24,637 nt of DNA from a virus, in IMG/VR virus record IMGVR_UViG_3300045927_000327, positions 1 to 24,637 of that record, one strand, 5' to 3'. The notes beneath the pieces were generated by a model. That model was not told the DNA's origin and made no database searches. It worked only from the letters and a program-made list of their open reading frames with translations. The position numbers and the translations under genes were made by a program. Shown piece after piece: positions 7,077-13,003 of the stretch. Positions within the stretch are counted from its first letter, which is position 1. The number at the start of each line of letters is the position of its first letter.

Positions 7077-7508
7077 TCATCCAACCGCCATCCCCTTCAG
7101 CACCCGCTCCCTGATGAACTCGCTCACCCCTACGCCCTTGCCCTCCGCCTGTTCCTGCAGCCAGCCCCATTCGCCATCGCTGAACCGGATCGCGCGAAGC
7201 CGCCGCACGTTCCCGTCGCGGCTCCGGATCGGAGGTCCACTTCCTCGGAGCTCGAGGTGGTGGGGGTTATAGCAGGCGCGCTTCCCGCAGGAATGGGTCA
7301 CGACCTGGTTCTTCGGAATCCGGCCCTTGAGCCGCTGGTAGACCAGGCGGTGGACCTTCCGGCCCTTCTCGCCCAAGACGAGGACCCCATAGCCGCCCGG
7401 TTCGATCTGCCAGGGCCAGATCAGGCACGGACCGAGCTTCGCCGCGCGGGCCTGATCGATCGCCGCCTCGATCCGTTCCTTGGCTGGGGGTGTGTCGGAG
7501 TAGCGCAT
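7077..7508 (-). CDS. HNH endonuclease
   Basis: This 143-residue protein has the motif THSCGKRACYNPHHLEL (residues 71-87). Its H-x-C...C-x-N-P-x-H-L spacing is the HNH_3-type metal-binding nuclease core, preceded by the GYG and VHRLVYQRLKG strand-helix typical of the family. The C-terminal half (AIRFSDGEWGWLQEQAEGKGVGVSEFIRERVLKG) resembles a ribbon-helix-helix DNA-binding domain and may give target specificity. In phages such enzymes act in packaging or as homing nucleases. GC content is higher than in the cargo genes downstream. The frame continues far upstream, but that part is antisense to the ParB-methyltransferase gene, so ATG 7508 is used. Confidence 0.8.
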   Translation of the reverse strand: MRYSDTPPAKERIEAAIDQARAAKLGPCLIWPWQIEPGGYGVLVLGEKGRKVHRLVYQRLKGRIPKNQVVTHSCGKRACYNPHHLELRGSGPPIRSRDGNVRRLRAIRFSDGEWGWLQEQAEGKGVGVSEFIRERVLKGMAVG

Positions 7509-7543
7509 GGTGTGGGTATCGACCTCCAGGGACTTTCCGCCTA

Positions 7544-7591
7544 AACGTGGTTGGCTATGTAGTAACGTGGAGTATACTTCATAGGTGAAGT
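7544..7591. promoter_or_regulatory. divergent promoter/operator region
   Basis: On the plus strand TTGGCT (7551-7556) and TATACT (7573-7578) are 16 bases apart, a good sigma70-type promoter for the gene at 7603. The core AGTATACT (7571-7578) is its own reverse complement, so a -10 element is also present toward the HNH gene. Two AACGTGG copies (7544-7550 and 7564-7570) are 20 bases apart, about two helical turns. A perfect ACTTCA-TAGG-TGAAGT palindrome (7576-7591) covers the end of the -10 box. Together they look like a regulated divergent switch. Confidence 0.6.
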
Positions 7592-7602
7592 GAAAGGCCA
7601 GT

Positions 7603-8742
7603 ATGAAGACGACCTCTATCCGCCGGGTCACCCTCAAGGACCTCAAGTACGACCAGCGCAACCCTCGGTCGCACTCCCGGCAGAACCTCCGACACATCGA
7701 GGAGAGCCTGAAACGTTTCGGCCAGGTTGAGCCGCTCGTCGTCCAGAAGGGGACCGGTCGGGTGATCGGCGGGAACGGGCGACTCGCGGTGATGGCGCGG
7801 CTGGGGTGGACCGACTGCAACGTCGTCGAGGTCGAGCTCGACGACCTCCAGGCCAGCGCACTCGCGGTCGCGCTCAACCGGGCCTCAGAGGATGGGGACT
7901 GGGACCTATCCGCCCTGGAGGCGATCCTCTCCGAGCTCGAGGCCAGCCAATCGCTGGAGGGGGTCGGGTTCTCCACGGAGGAGTTCGAGCGCCTGAAGGG
8001 CGAGGTGGAAGCGCTCGCAGGCCCGGCCCCGGAGGAGGCGGCTTCCGAGCCGACTTCCGACCCGCGCACGAAACCGGGTGACCTCTGGGAGCTGGGCGAG
8101 CACCGCCTCCTCTGTGGCGATTCGACGGAACCGGGGGACGTAGACCGCCTCCTGACGATCCCGCCCGCGGCGATCTATTTCGACCCGCCCTTCGAGGAGG
8201 AGTACGACCGCTGGCCGCTCCCGACGGTTCCCGCGCGCGTGATCGCCCTCTTCGGACGTCAGACCTCGCGCATCGTTTTCGGCGCGAAGCTCGCCCGGAG
8301 CTTCCCGGTGCTCCACGAGTTCGTGGTCACGGGCAACGCCCGACAGGGCCAGGGCCTCCTCTGCCAGATGCACGACTCGGTCTGGCTCCTCTGCAAGGGT
8401 GCCATGAACCCGACCGTCGATCCGGTGCCGCTGGTTCGTTCCCGAGTGAAGCTCGCGAGCAACGGCCGACCGCACAGCGTGATCCAGTCGATTGGGGGCG
8501 TGGTGGACCTCTTCCACTCGAAGCCGGTCGAGACCGCGTTGCTCCTGGCCTCGCTGATCGATCAGGGGGAAATCATCTACGATCCCTGCTGCGGGAGCGG
8601 GACCACGATCGTCGCCGGCGAGCAGTCGCGGCGTCGCGTCTTCGCGATGGAGTCGGACCCGGCCCGGTGCGACGGGATCGTTCGTCGCTGGGAGCAGGCC
8701 GCCCGGAAAACGGCGTCCCTGGAGGCGCGCGCCGATGGCTGA
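7603..8742 (+). CDS. ParB-domain DNA methyltransferase fusion
   Basis: This is a 379-residue protein. Residues 5-110 form a ParB/Srx-like nuclease-fold domain: NPRSHSRQNLRHIEESLKRFGQVEPLVV, then VIGGNGRLAVMARLGW, the equivalent of the ParB GxHR box. Residues 160-370 form a methyltransferase: GDLWELGEHRLLCGDS, the catalytic DPPF at 194-197 and the SAM-binding DPCCGSGTT at 327-335. This two-domain arrangement is frequent in phages. The protein presumably binds DNA through the ParB part and methylates adenine or cytosine (DPPF favours N6-adenine), protecting phage DNA or marking packaging sites. It is the first gene after the promoter and overlaps the next gene by eight bases. Confidence 0.9.
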   Translation: MKTTSIRRVTLKDLKYDQRNPRSHSRQNLRHIEESLKRFGQVEPLVVQKGTGRVIGGNGRLAVMARLGWTDCNVVEVELDDLQASALAVALNRASEDGDWDLSALEAILSELEASQSLEGVGFSTEEFERLKGEVEALAGPAPEEAASEPTSDPRTKPGDLWELGEHRLLCGDSTEPGDVDRLLTIPPAAIYFDPPFEEEYDRWPLPTVPARVIALFGRQTSRIVFGAKLARSFPVLHEFVVTGNARQGQGLLCQMHDSVWLLCKGAMNPTVDPVPLVRSRVKLASNGRPHSVIQSIGGVVDLFHSKPVETALLLASLIDQGEIIYDPCCGSGTTIVAGEQSRRRVFAMESDPARCDGIVRRWEQAARKTASLEARADG

Positions 8743-9505
8743 GGAGACGCGGATCGCTTGGACCGACGCCACGCTGAACCCGTGGATGGGGTGCGAGAAG
8801 GTCTCGGCTGGGTGCGCCAACTGCTACGCCGAGACGCTTACGACGAACCGCATGGGCCTCTCGGTCTGGGGCCGAAACGGACGGCGCCAGAGGACCTCTC
8901 CCCAGAACTGGAAGAAGCCCTTGAAGTGGAACCGCGACGCGGAGCGCGCGGGCCATTCTCTCCGCGTCTTCTGCGCCTCGCTCTGCGACGTGTTCGAGGA
9001 TCATCCCCAGGCCAACGCCTGGCGCCCGGACCTCTGGGACCTGATCCGCCGCACGCCGAATCTCGATTGGCAGCTCCTGACGAAACGGCCCGAGCGGATC
9101 GAGGACAACCTGCCTCCCGACTGGGGTGCGGGCTGGCCGCACGTCTGGCTGGGCACGTCGATCGAGGACGAGCGCGTCATCGCGCGAGCGGATCATCTCC
9201 GGAGCATTCCGGCTGTGGTGCACTTCGTCAGCTACGAACCCGCGTTGGGCCCGCTCGCGCATGCGCTGGACCTCTCTGGGCTGCAGTGGGTGATCTACGG
9301 GGGTGAGTCGGGCCCGGGCTTCCGCGCCGAGGACAAGCAGTGGGCGCGCGACATCCGCTCCGCGTGCGCGCTCGCCGACGTGGCCTTCTTCCACAAGCAG
9401 AGCGCGGCGATTCGGACCGAGATGGGAATAGAGCTCGATGGCGAGATCGCACGGGCGTGGCCTCTGGACCGCAGGAAGCTCGCACCGGCCGGGGTGCTGG
9501 TCTGA
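8735..9505 (+). CDS. Gp37/Gp68 family protein (DUF5131)
   Basis: This 256-residue protein opens with IAWTDATLNPWMGCEKVSAGCANCYAE. Its C-x6-C-x2-C pattern (C20, C27, C30), the later LLTKRPERI, WLGTSIEDERV, FVSYEPALGPL and VIYGGESGP, and the order of these blocks are the hallmarks of the phage Gp37/Gp68 family. The cysteine arrangement and barrel-like motifs resemble radical-SAM or SPL-type enzymes, so an Fe-S cluster is plausible; the reaction is unknown. The start overlaps the end of the ParB-methyltransferase gene and the next gene follows after one base, so the three are one transcription unit. The family call is strong. Confidence 0.88.
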   Translation: MAEETRIAWTDATLNPWMGCEKVSAGCANCYAETLTTNRMGLSVWGRNGRRQRTSPQNWKKPLKWNRDAERAGHSLRVFCASLCDVFEDHPQANAWRPDLWDLIRRTPNLDWQLLTKRPERIEDNLPPDWGAGWPHVWLGTSIEDERVIARADHLRSIPAVVHFVSYEPALGPLAHALDLSGLQWVIYGGESGPGFRAEDKQWARDIRSACALADVAFFHKQSAAIRTEMGIELDGEIARAWPLDRRKLAPAGVLV

Positions 9506-9506
9506 G

Positions 9507-9926
9507 ATGGCGGTCATCTACCACTTTGGCTACCGAGGCCGGGCTCTGTCGGAGGTGACGGTGGCTTTGTGGGCGCTCCGAAACGGAATCCTCGTCGATG
9601 TCCGCATGCAGCCGCACACCCGCCAGTGGGGGAAGGAGGAGCTCGTCCGTACGCTCGGCAGCCTCTATGTGCACGTCCCGGAACTCGGGAACGTGAATTA
9701 CCGCGGCGGTCCGATCCAGCTCCTGGACCCAGGAGTCGGAGTCGCGCGCGTACTCAGCATGATGGATTCCCAAGAGGTGGTCCTCATGTGCGCGTGCGAG
9801 GACTACGATCGGTGCCATCGGAAGGTGGTGGTGCAGGAGTTGGTGGCCGCCGCGCCCTTCTTGATCGAGCCACGGGCCCTCTTTCCTGCCCAGCGGAAAG
9901 CACAGCCGGAGCTACCATTCAGGTAG
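9507..9926 (+). CDS. DUF488 family protein
   Basis: This 139-residue protein begins at ATG 9507, one base after the previous stop; longer starts would run back into that gene. The N-terminus (IYHFGYRGR) and the motif LMCACEDYDRCHRKVV, with C95, C97, C103, H104 and R105, match DUF488, a family of unknown function often found beside DNA-modification genes. The conserved cysteine-histidine pair suggests a redox or nucleotide-modifying enzyme. Coupling with Gp37/Gp68 hints that the two act together. The family is clear, the function is not. Confidence 0.78.
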   Translation: MAVIYHFGYRGRALSEVTVALWALRNGILVDVRMQPHTRQWGKEELVRTLGSLYVHVPELGNVNYRGGPIQLLDPGVGVARVLSMMDSQEVVLMCACEDYDRCHRKVVVQELVAAAPFLIEPRALFPAQRKAQPELPFR

Positions 9927-9936
9927 GTCAAACCCC

Positions 9937-10470
9937 GTGGGCCAGTCCCGCCGGATTCCCTGGCACGAGCTCCAGCTCCGTTACGTCACCGACCCCATGG
10001 TGACGCAGCGAGGACTCGCCCGGGAGTACCGGAAGCTGGGCTTCCGCATCCACGCACGCGACGTCTGGAAGCGGGCACAGCGGGAGAAATGGGACGCGGC
10101 GCGGCAGGCCGGGATCGACGAGGCGGCGAAGGCGGCGCGGGCCCGGCTCACCGACGAGCTGGTCACGCTCGCCAAGCAGGAGGTCCTTGAGCAGCTCAAG
10201 GCCCTCCGCTCGGCCCGGAAGCGCCTGATGAAGAAGGTCGAGCAGGCCACCGAGCCCGGCGCCGAGCCGCAGCGCTTCGAGGACAGCGTCGAGTCGATCG
10301 AACGCCGGGCGGACGGCAAGGTGATCCGCTCGACCGTGCGACGCCGCGGCGTACCTGCCGATAGCCCCTTGACCGGTCAGGTCCTGAGGCTCCAGCAGGA
10401 GCTGATCCGGGATGTGCTGAAGCTCACGGGTGCCGAAACCGAGGCGGAAGTGGAGATCACGATCGACTGA
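9937..10470 (+). CDS. putative terminase small subunit
   Basis: This 177-residue protein starts at GTG 9937 with an AGGTAGG-like site upstream. The first 60 residues look like a helix-turn-helix DNA-binding domain (WHELQLRYVTDPMVTQRGLAREY...RDVWKRAQREKW), as in small terminase subunits that insert into or scan DNA. A long charged helical stretch (residues 60-110) would serve oligomerisation. The C-terminus has VLRLQQELIRDVLKLTGAE, similar to the end of other phage small terminases. Position ahead of the large terminase supports the call, although about 2.5 kb of cargo lies between them. Recognition of cos/pac sites is the family role; similarity is only by pattern. Confidence 0.55.
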   Translation: MGQSRRIPWHELQLRYVTDPMVTQRGLAREYRKLGFRIHARDVWKRAQREKWDAARQAGIDEAAKAARARLTDELVTLAKQEVLEQLKALRSARKRLMKKVEQATEPGAEPQRFEDSVESIERRADGKVIRSTVRRRGVPADSPLTGQVLRLQQELIRDVLKLTGAETEAEVEITID

Positions 10471-10474
10471 CCTC

Positions 10475-10502
10475 TTGACACCTTCCGGGTTGTCAATACC
10501 CT
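10475..10502 (+). promoter_or_regulatory. possible promoter with operator
   Basis: A consensus TTGACA (10475-10480) is followed after 16 bases by TACCCT (10497-10502), which keeps the three most conserved -10 positions. The -35 box also forms an inverted repeat with TGTCAA (10491-10496), ten bases apart, which could be a repressor site. It would drive the genes from 10695 onward. Confidence 0.4.
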
Positions 10503-10694
10503 CCGAAGTTACAGAGCTGGGCTACACGATCTGGAGCACCTGCGGCCCCGGCTCGCGATCGGTGGTGCTCGCCCGATCGCACACAGCATGAGGCGGCGTG
10601 CCCCCCACTCCCGGGGGGCGCTGGAGCGGCTCGCAAGAGCCCCTCGTCCTGCCGGTCCGATGCGGAACCGGCCCCACCTACGGATCGCGCCGCC
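10503..10694. other. intergenic leader with a GC hairpin
   Basis: No convincing gene lies here. A perfect seven-base stem, GCCCCCC (10600-10606) with GGGGGGC (10613-10619), has a six-base loop and no following T-run, so it is not a classic terminator. A short arginine-rich frame from ATG 10588 overlaps the signal sequence of the next gene and is not accepted. Confidence 0.4.
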
Positions 10695-11807
10695 ATGCGC
10701 CACACCCCTCTCCTGTTCACCCTCCTCTTCCTCGTGGGCCTCCTCCATGGGGCTCCTCGACTAGGCGAGCACCCGCCGGTCCTCGTCGTCCTGAACCCAC
10801 GTCACTTCCCGGAGCCCGCCCGCGCGGTCGCGCTAGACGCCGAGACCATGCAGCTCCAGGACCTCCCCATCCCGATCACGCCCTATCCGGCGATTTGGGC
10901 CCTGCCCGGGAGCCGAGTGGCCTTCGCGAACGGGGTGCCGCACCGATTCTCCGTCCGCGTCCTCGAGGACCTCCTCCCGGGAGGCGGTGGCTCGGGCGGT
11001 GATCCTATCCTCGAGGTGGAAGCCCCCGACTCGGGGCTCGGGTTCCTCCCCGTGGCGGACGGCTGCGGCTGGCTGGACGGGATCGGCCTCGTGCTCACGA
11101 CCGCGTTTCAGGATCAGGCAGGGAAGCACGGGCGGGTGACCGTCTGGGACGGGCAGTCGCCGACCGCGCCCGTCCACCTCCTCGAAGGCATCCTGCCCGG
11201 GGCGGTCGCGCGCGCCGGCCATCTGATCGCGTTCCTGGACCTGGAACTCGAGCCCGTGGGCGGAGTGCTCGCGCTCCTCGACCCCGCGACCGGGGCCTGG
11301 TGGCGCAGCGACGGCGATGGCGCCGCGCTCGGCTGGGGACGCTGCCTCGCCTCGGTCCAGACGCCGCAGGGCCCGGAGGTCTGGATCGGGGCCGGGAAGG
11401 TGGGCCCCCGCTACGGCCCGCCCGCGCAGCGGTATCGGGTCATCCCGGGCGGGCTCGAGTACGCGGGGCAGGTGGCCGACGAGGTCTGCCCGCCAGAGCC
11501 TCAGGCCATTCGCCGGCGCGAGGGCCATTTCCCGGTCTACGTCCGGGCCCTCAACGAGCTCGTGGCCTACAGCCCGATCGATGGGGTGGCGCTCGGGCGG
11601 ATCGGCCTCGGCTTGCCCTGCAATGAGTGGTACTGGGGCCCCTTCGACCTTGCCTGGGATCCCCGGTCCTGGACGTGGCTCGCGCCCGCCGCGCGCGCGA
11701 CGGAAGCGGGTCCCTGGTACCTCGCGCGCGTGAACGAGGACCTCTCGGCCGTGACGCTCGCGACCGTTCCCTGGCGGATGGGGCTCCTGACCTTGGTCGG
11801 TCCTTGA
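10695..11807 (+). CDS. putative exported protein, beta-propeller-like
   Basis: This 370-residue protein begins with a convincing signal peptide, MRHTPLLFTLLFLVGLLHGA, with a likely cut after HGA. The mature part has few charged helices and many short strand-turn repeats with D/G-rich loops (for example PVADGCGWLDGIGLVLT, PEVWIGAGKVGPRY, PFDLAWDPRSWTWLAP). This suggests a beta-propeller, but I cannot assign a family. Composition and codon use match the phage genes. A secreted protein between small and large terminase is atypical of a head module, so it is probably a moron that alters the host envelope or surroundings. No Shine-Dalgarno is evident before the ATG. Confidence 0.6.
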   Translation: MRHTPLLFTLLFLVGLLHGAPRLGEHPPVLVVLNPRHFPEPARAVALDAETMQLQDLPIPITPYPAIWALPGSRVAFANGVPHRFSVRVLEDLLPGGGGSGGDPILEVEAPDSGLGFLPVADGCGWLDGIGLVLTTAFQDQAGKHGRVTVWDGQSPTAPVHLLEGILPGAVARAGHLIAFLDLELEPVGGVLALLDPATGAWWRSDGDGAALGWGRCLASVQTPQGPEVWIGAGKVGPRYGPPAQRYRVIPGGLEYAGQVADEVCPPEPQAIRRREGHFPVYVRALNELVAYSPIDGVALGRIGLGLPCNEWYWGPFDLAWDPRSWTWLAPAARATEAGPWYLARVNEDLSAVTLATVPWRMGLLTLVGP

Positions 11808-11901
11808 GGACATGCCCCATGCTTGGCGAGCCCCGCTCTCCCGCGCGTCAGTGCGGCGCCGCCGGTCCCCTCGGCCCTCGGACGAGGACACGGAGGGACC
11901 G

Positions 11902-12090
11902 TTGCGGCTCCTGATCGACGGGCGGCCAATCGGCGCGACCGAGGTTGCCGAAATCGTCGCGGCGCTGCGTGCGCTGCTCAGCCGTTGCGATCCAGAGTGG
12001 CCTGAGACCCGGCGGGCGCAGGCCGCCCTTCGCGGCATGGGCGGCGGGCCAGACAGTGGACCCAGGACCGTCCTCAAGGGCGGTCGGTGA
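11902..12090 (+). CDS. small hypothetical protein, 62 aa
   Basis: The TTG at 11902 has GGAGG five bases upstream and gives LRLLIDGRPIGATEVAEIVAALRAL, a normal strand-helix start. The alternative ATG at 11812 adds 30 arginine- and serine-rich residues that look like a non-coding extension and has poorly spaced GAGG. I do not recognise the family. It lies between the exported protein and the YjzC-like gene and is probably co-transcribed with them. Confidence 0.5.
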   Translation: MRLLIDGRPIGATEVAEIVAALRALLSRCDPEWPETRRAQAALRGMGGGPDSGPRTVLKGGR

Positions 12091-12102
12091 CCTGGAGGTG
12101 AG

Positions 12103-12573
12103 ATGAGATTCAACGAGAGCGGACTCAAGGCGGCGGTGCTGCAGGCAATTGCGTGGACATGCGGCGCGGGGTTCGAGGGCGTCGCGAACGTGCTCGCCTG
12201 CAAGCTCCTCGCGGGCGACGCGCCTACGCCGGAGACGGTCGCGCACTGCTTCGAGGCCCAGCACCAGCCCTATGACCGCGGCGGCGTCCGCGCGATCGCG
12301 CGCGCCTGTCAGATCGCGGTCCTGGCGGCCGAGCTGCCCGAGCCGGTGCTCCTCAAGAAAGACAGCCCGCCGCCGCAGGCCACGCCTCCCGCACAGCTCT
12401 TCAAGCCGGGCGAGACATGTCCGGTCTCGGGCCAATACGAGCTCGTGGACGAGACCGGCCAGGGCACCGAGATCGAGCGCACGGTGACCGCGGGCGAGCC
12501 GTTCCCGCCCACCGAGGAGGCCGGTTGGACCTTCCGCCTCATCGATATCACTCAACACCGGAACCCGGTGTGA
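12103..12573 (+). CDS. protein with C-terminal YjzC-like domain
   Basis: This 156-residue protein has a strong ribosome binding site (GGAGGTGAG) directly before the ATG. Residues 1-80 are helical and unrecognised, with cysteines at 20, 33, 49 and 69. Residues 98-147 read FKPGETCPVSGQYELV, ERTVTAGEPFPPT and GWTFRLID, the pattern of YjzC-like small domains found alone in bacteria and phages, whose function is unknown. A proline-rich linker separates the two parts. The next gene begins shortly after the stop. The domain call is moderately sure. Confidence 0.6.
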   Translation: MRFNESGLKAAVLQAIAWTCGAGFEGVANVLACKLLAGDAPTPETVAHCFEAQHQPYDRGGVRAIARACQIAVLAAELPEPVLLKKDSPPPQATPPAQLFKPGETCPVSGQYELVDETGQGTEIERTVTAGEPFPPTEEAGWTFRLIDITQHRNPV

Positions 12574-12593
12574 AACCCTTGGAGGAATCGCTC

Positions 12594-12998
12594 GTGAAGA
12601 AGCTCCGCTGGACGTTCTCGCTCGTCCTGATCTGCCTCCTCGCCTGCGGTCTCGGGACCGGTTGCGCCAGCCTTCTCGGTGGTGCTCGGGAGGCCGCGGC
12701 CCCGGCCGATCCCAACCGGCCGGTGTCGATCGAGAACCCCTCCCCGCTCCTGCAGACGGCCCTGGAGCTGAAGGCCGCCGCCGAAGCTCTGAAACAGGCT
12801 CAGAAGGAGAAGACCCCGGAATCCCAGACCGGCGCGACCGTCGCGATCGCGGGCGCCGCCACGTCCCTCATCGGACTGATCGGGATGTTCTTCAAGCAGC
12901 GCGCCACCGACGCCAAGGTGGCCGAGGTCAAGGCCGAGACGAACGAGCTCTACGACAAGACCCACGCTGCCGTTCCGATCGCTGCGAAGGCGGCCTGA
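12594..12998 (+). CDS. putative lipoprotein
   Basis: The GTG at 12594 is preceded by GGAGG with eight-base spacing. It opens a lipoprotein signal peptide, KKLRWTFSLVLICLLACGLGTGC, with possible lipobox cysteines at 18 (LLAC) and 24. A second hydrophobic segment lies at residues 81-100 (ATVAIAGAATSLIGLIGMFF), followed by a charged helix. An earlier in-frame GTG at 12570 lacks a ribosome binding site. Total length is 134 residues. Two membrane-directed segments would fit an envelope-lysis or superinfection-exclusion role, but no family is recognised. It directly precedes the large terminase gene, five bases away. Confidence 0.6.
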   Translation: MKKLRWTFSLVLICLLACGLGTGCASLLGGAREAAAPADPNRPVSIENPSPLLQTALELKAAAEALKQAQKEKTPESQTGATVAIAGAATSLIGLIGMFFKQRATDAKVAEVKAETNELYDKTHAAVPIAAKAA

Positions 12999-13003
12999 GC
13001 GGC

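Noticed and set aside
7509-8069. Long minus-strand frame continuing upstream of the HNH gene
   Set aside because: It is antisense to the ParB-methyltransferase gene, is serine-rich and low in complexity, and crosses the divergent promoter region. The ATG at 7508 gives a normal HNH protein.
10600-10619. GC hairpin as a rho-independent terminator
   Set aside because: No T-run follows the stem, so it is recorded only as a hairpin in the leader region.
10588-10755. Short arginine-rich plus-strand frame before the exported protein
   Set aside because: It overlaps the signal-peptide coding region, lacks a ribosome binding site and contains the GC hairpin.
12662-13003. In-frame upstream extension of the large terminase frame
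   Set aside because: It is an arginine-rich shadow of the lipoprotein gene in another frame, and the GTG at 13004 directly after the lipoprotein stop is a better start.
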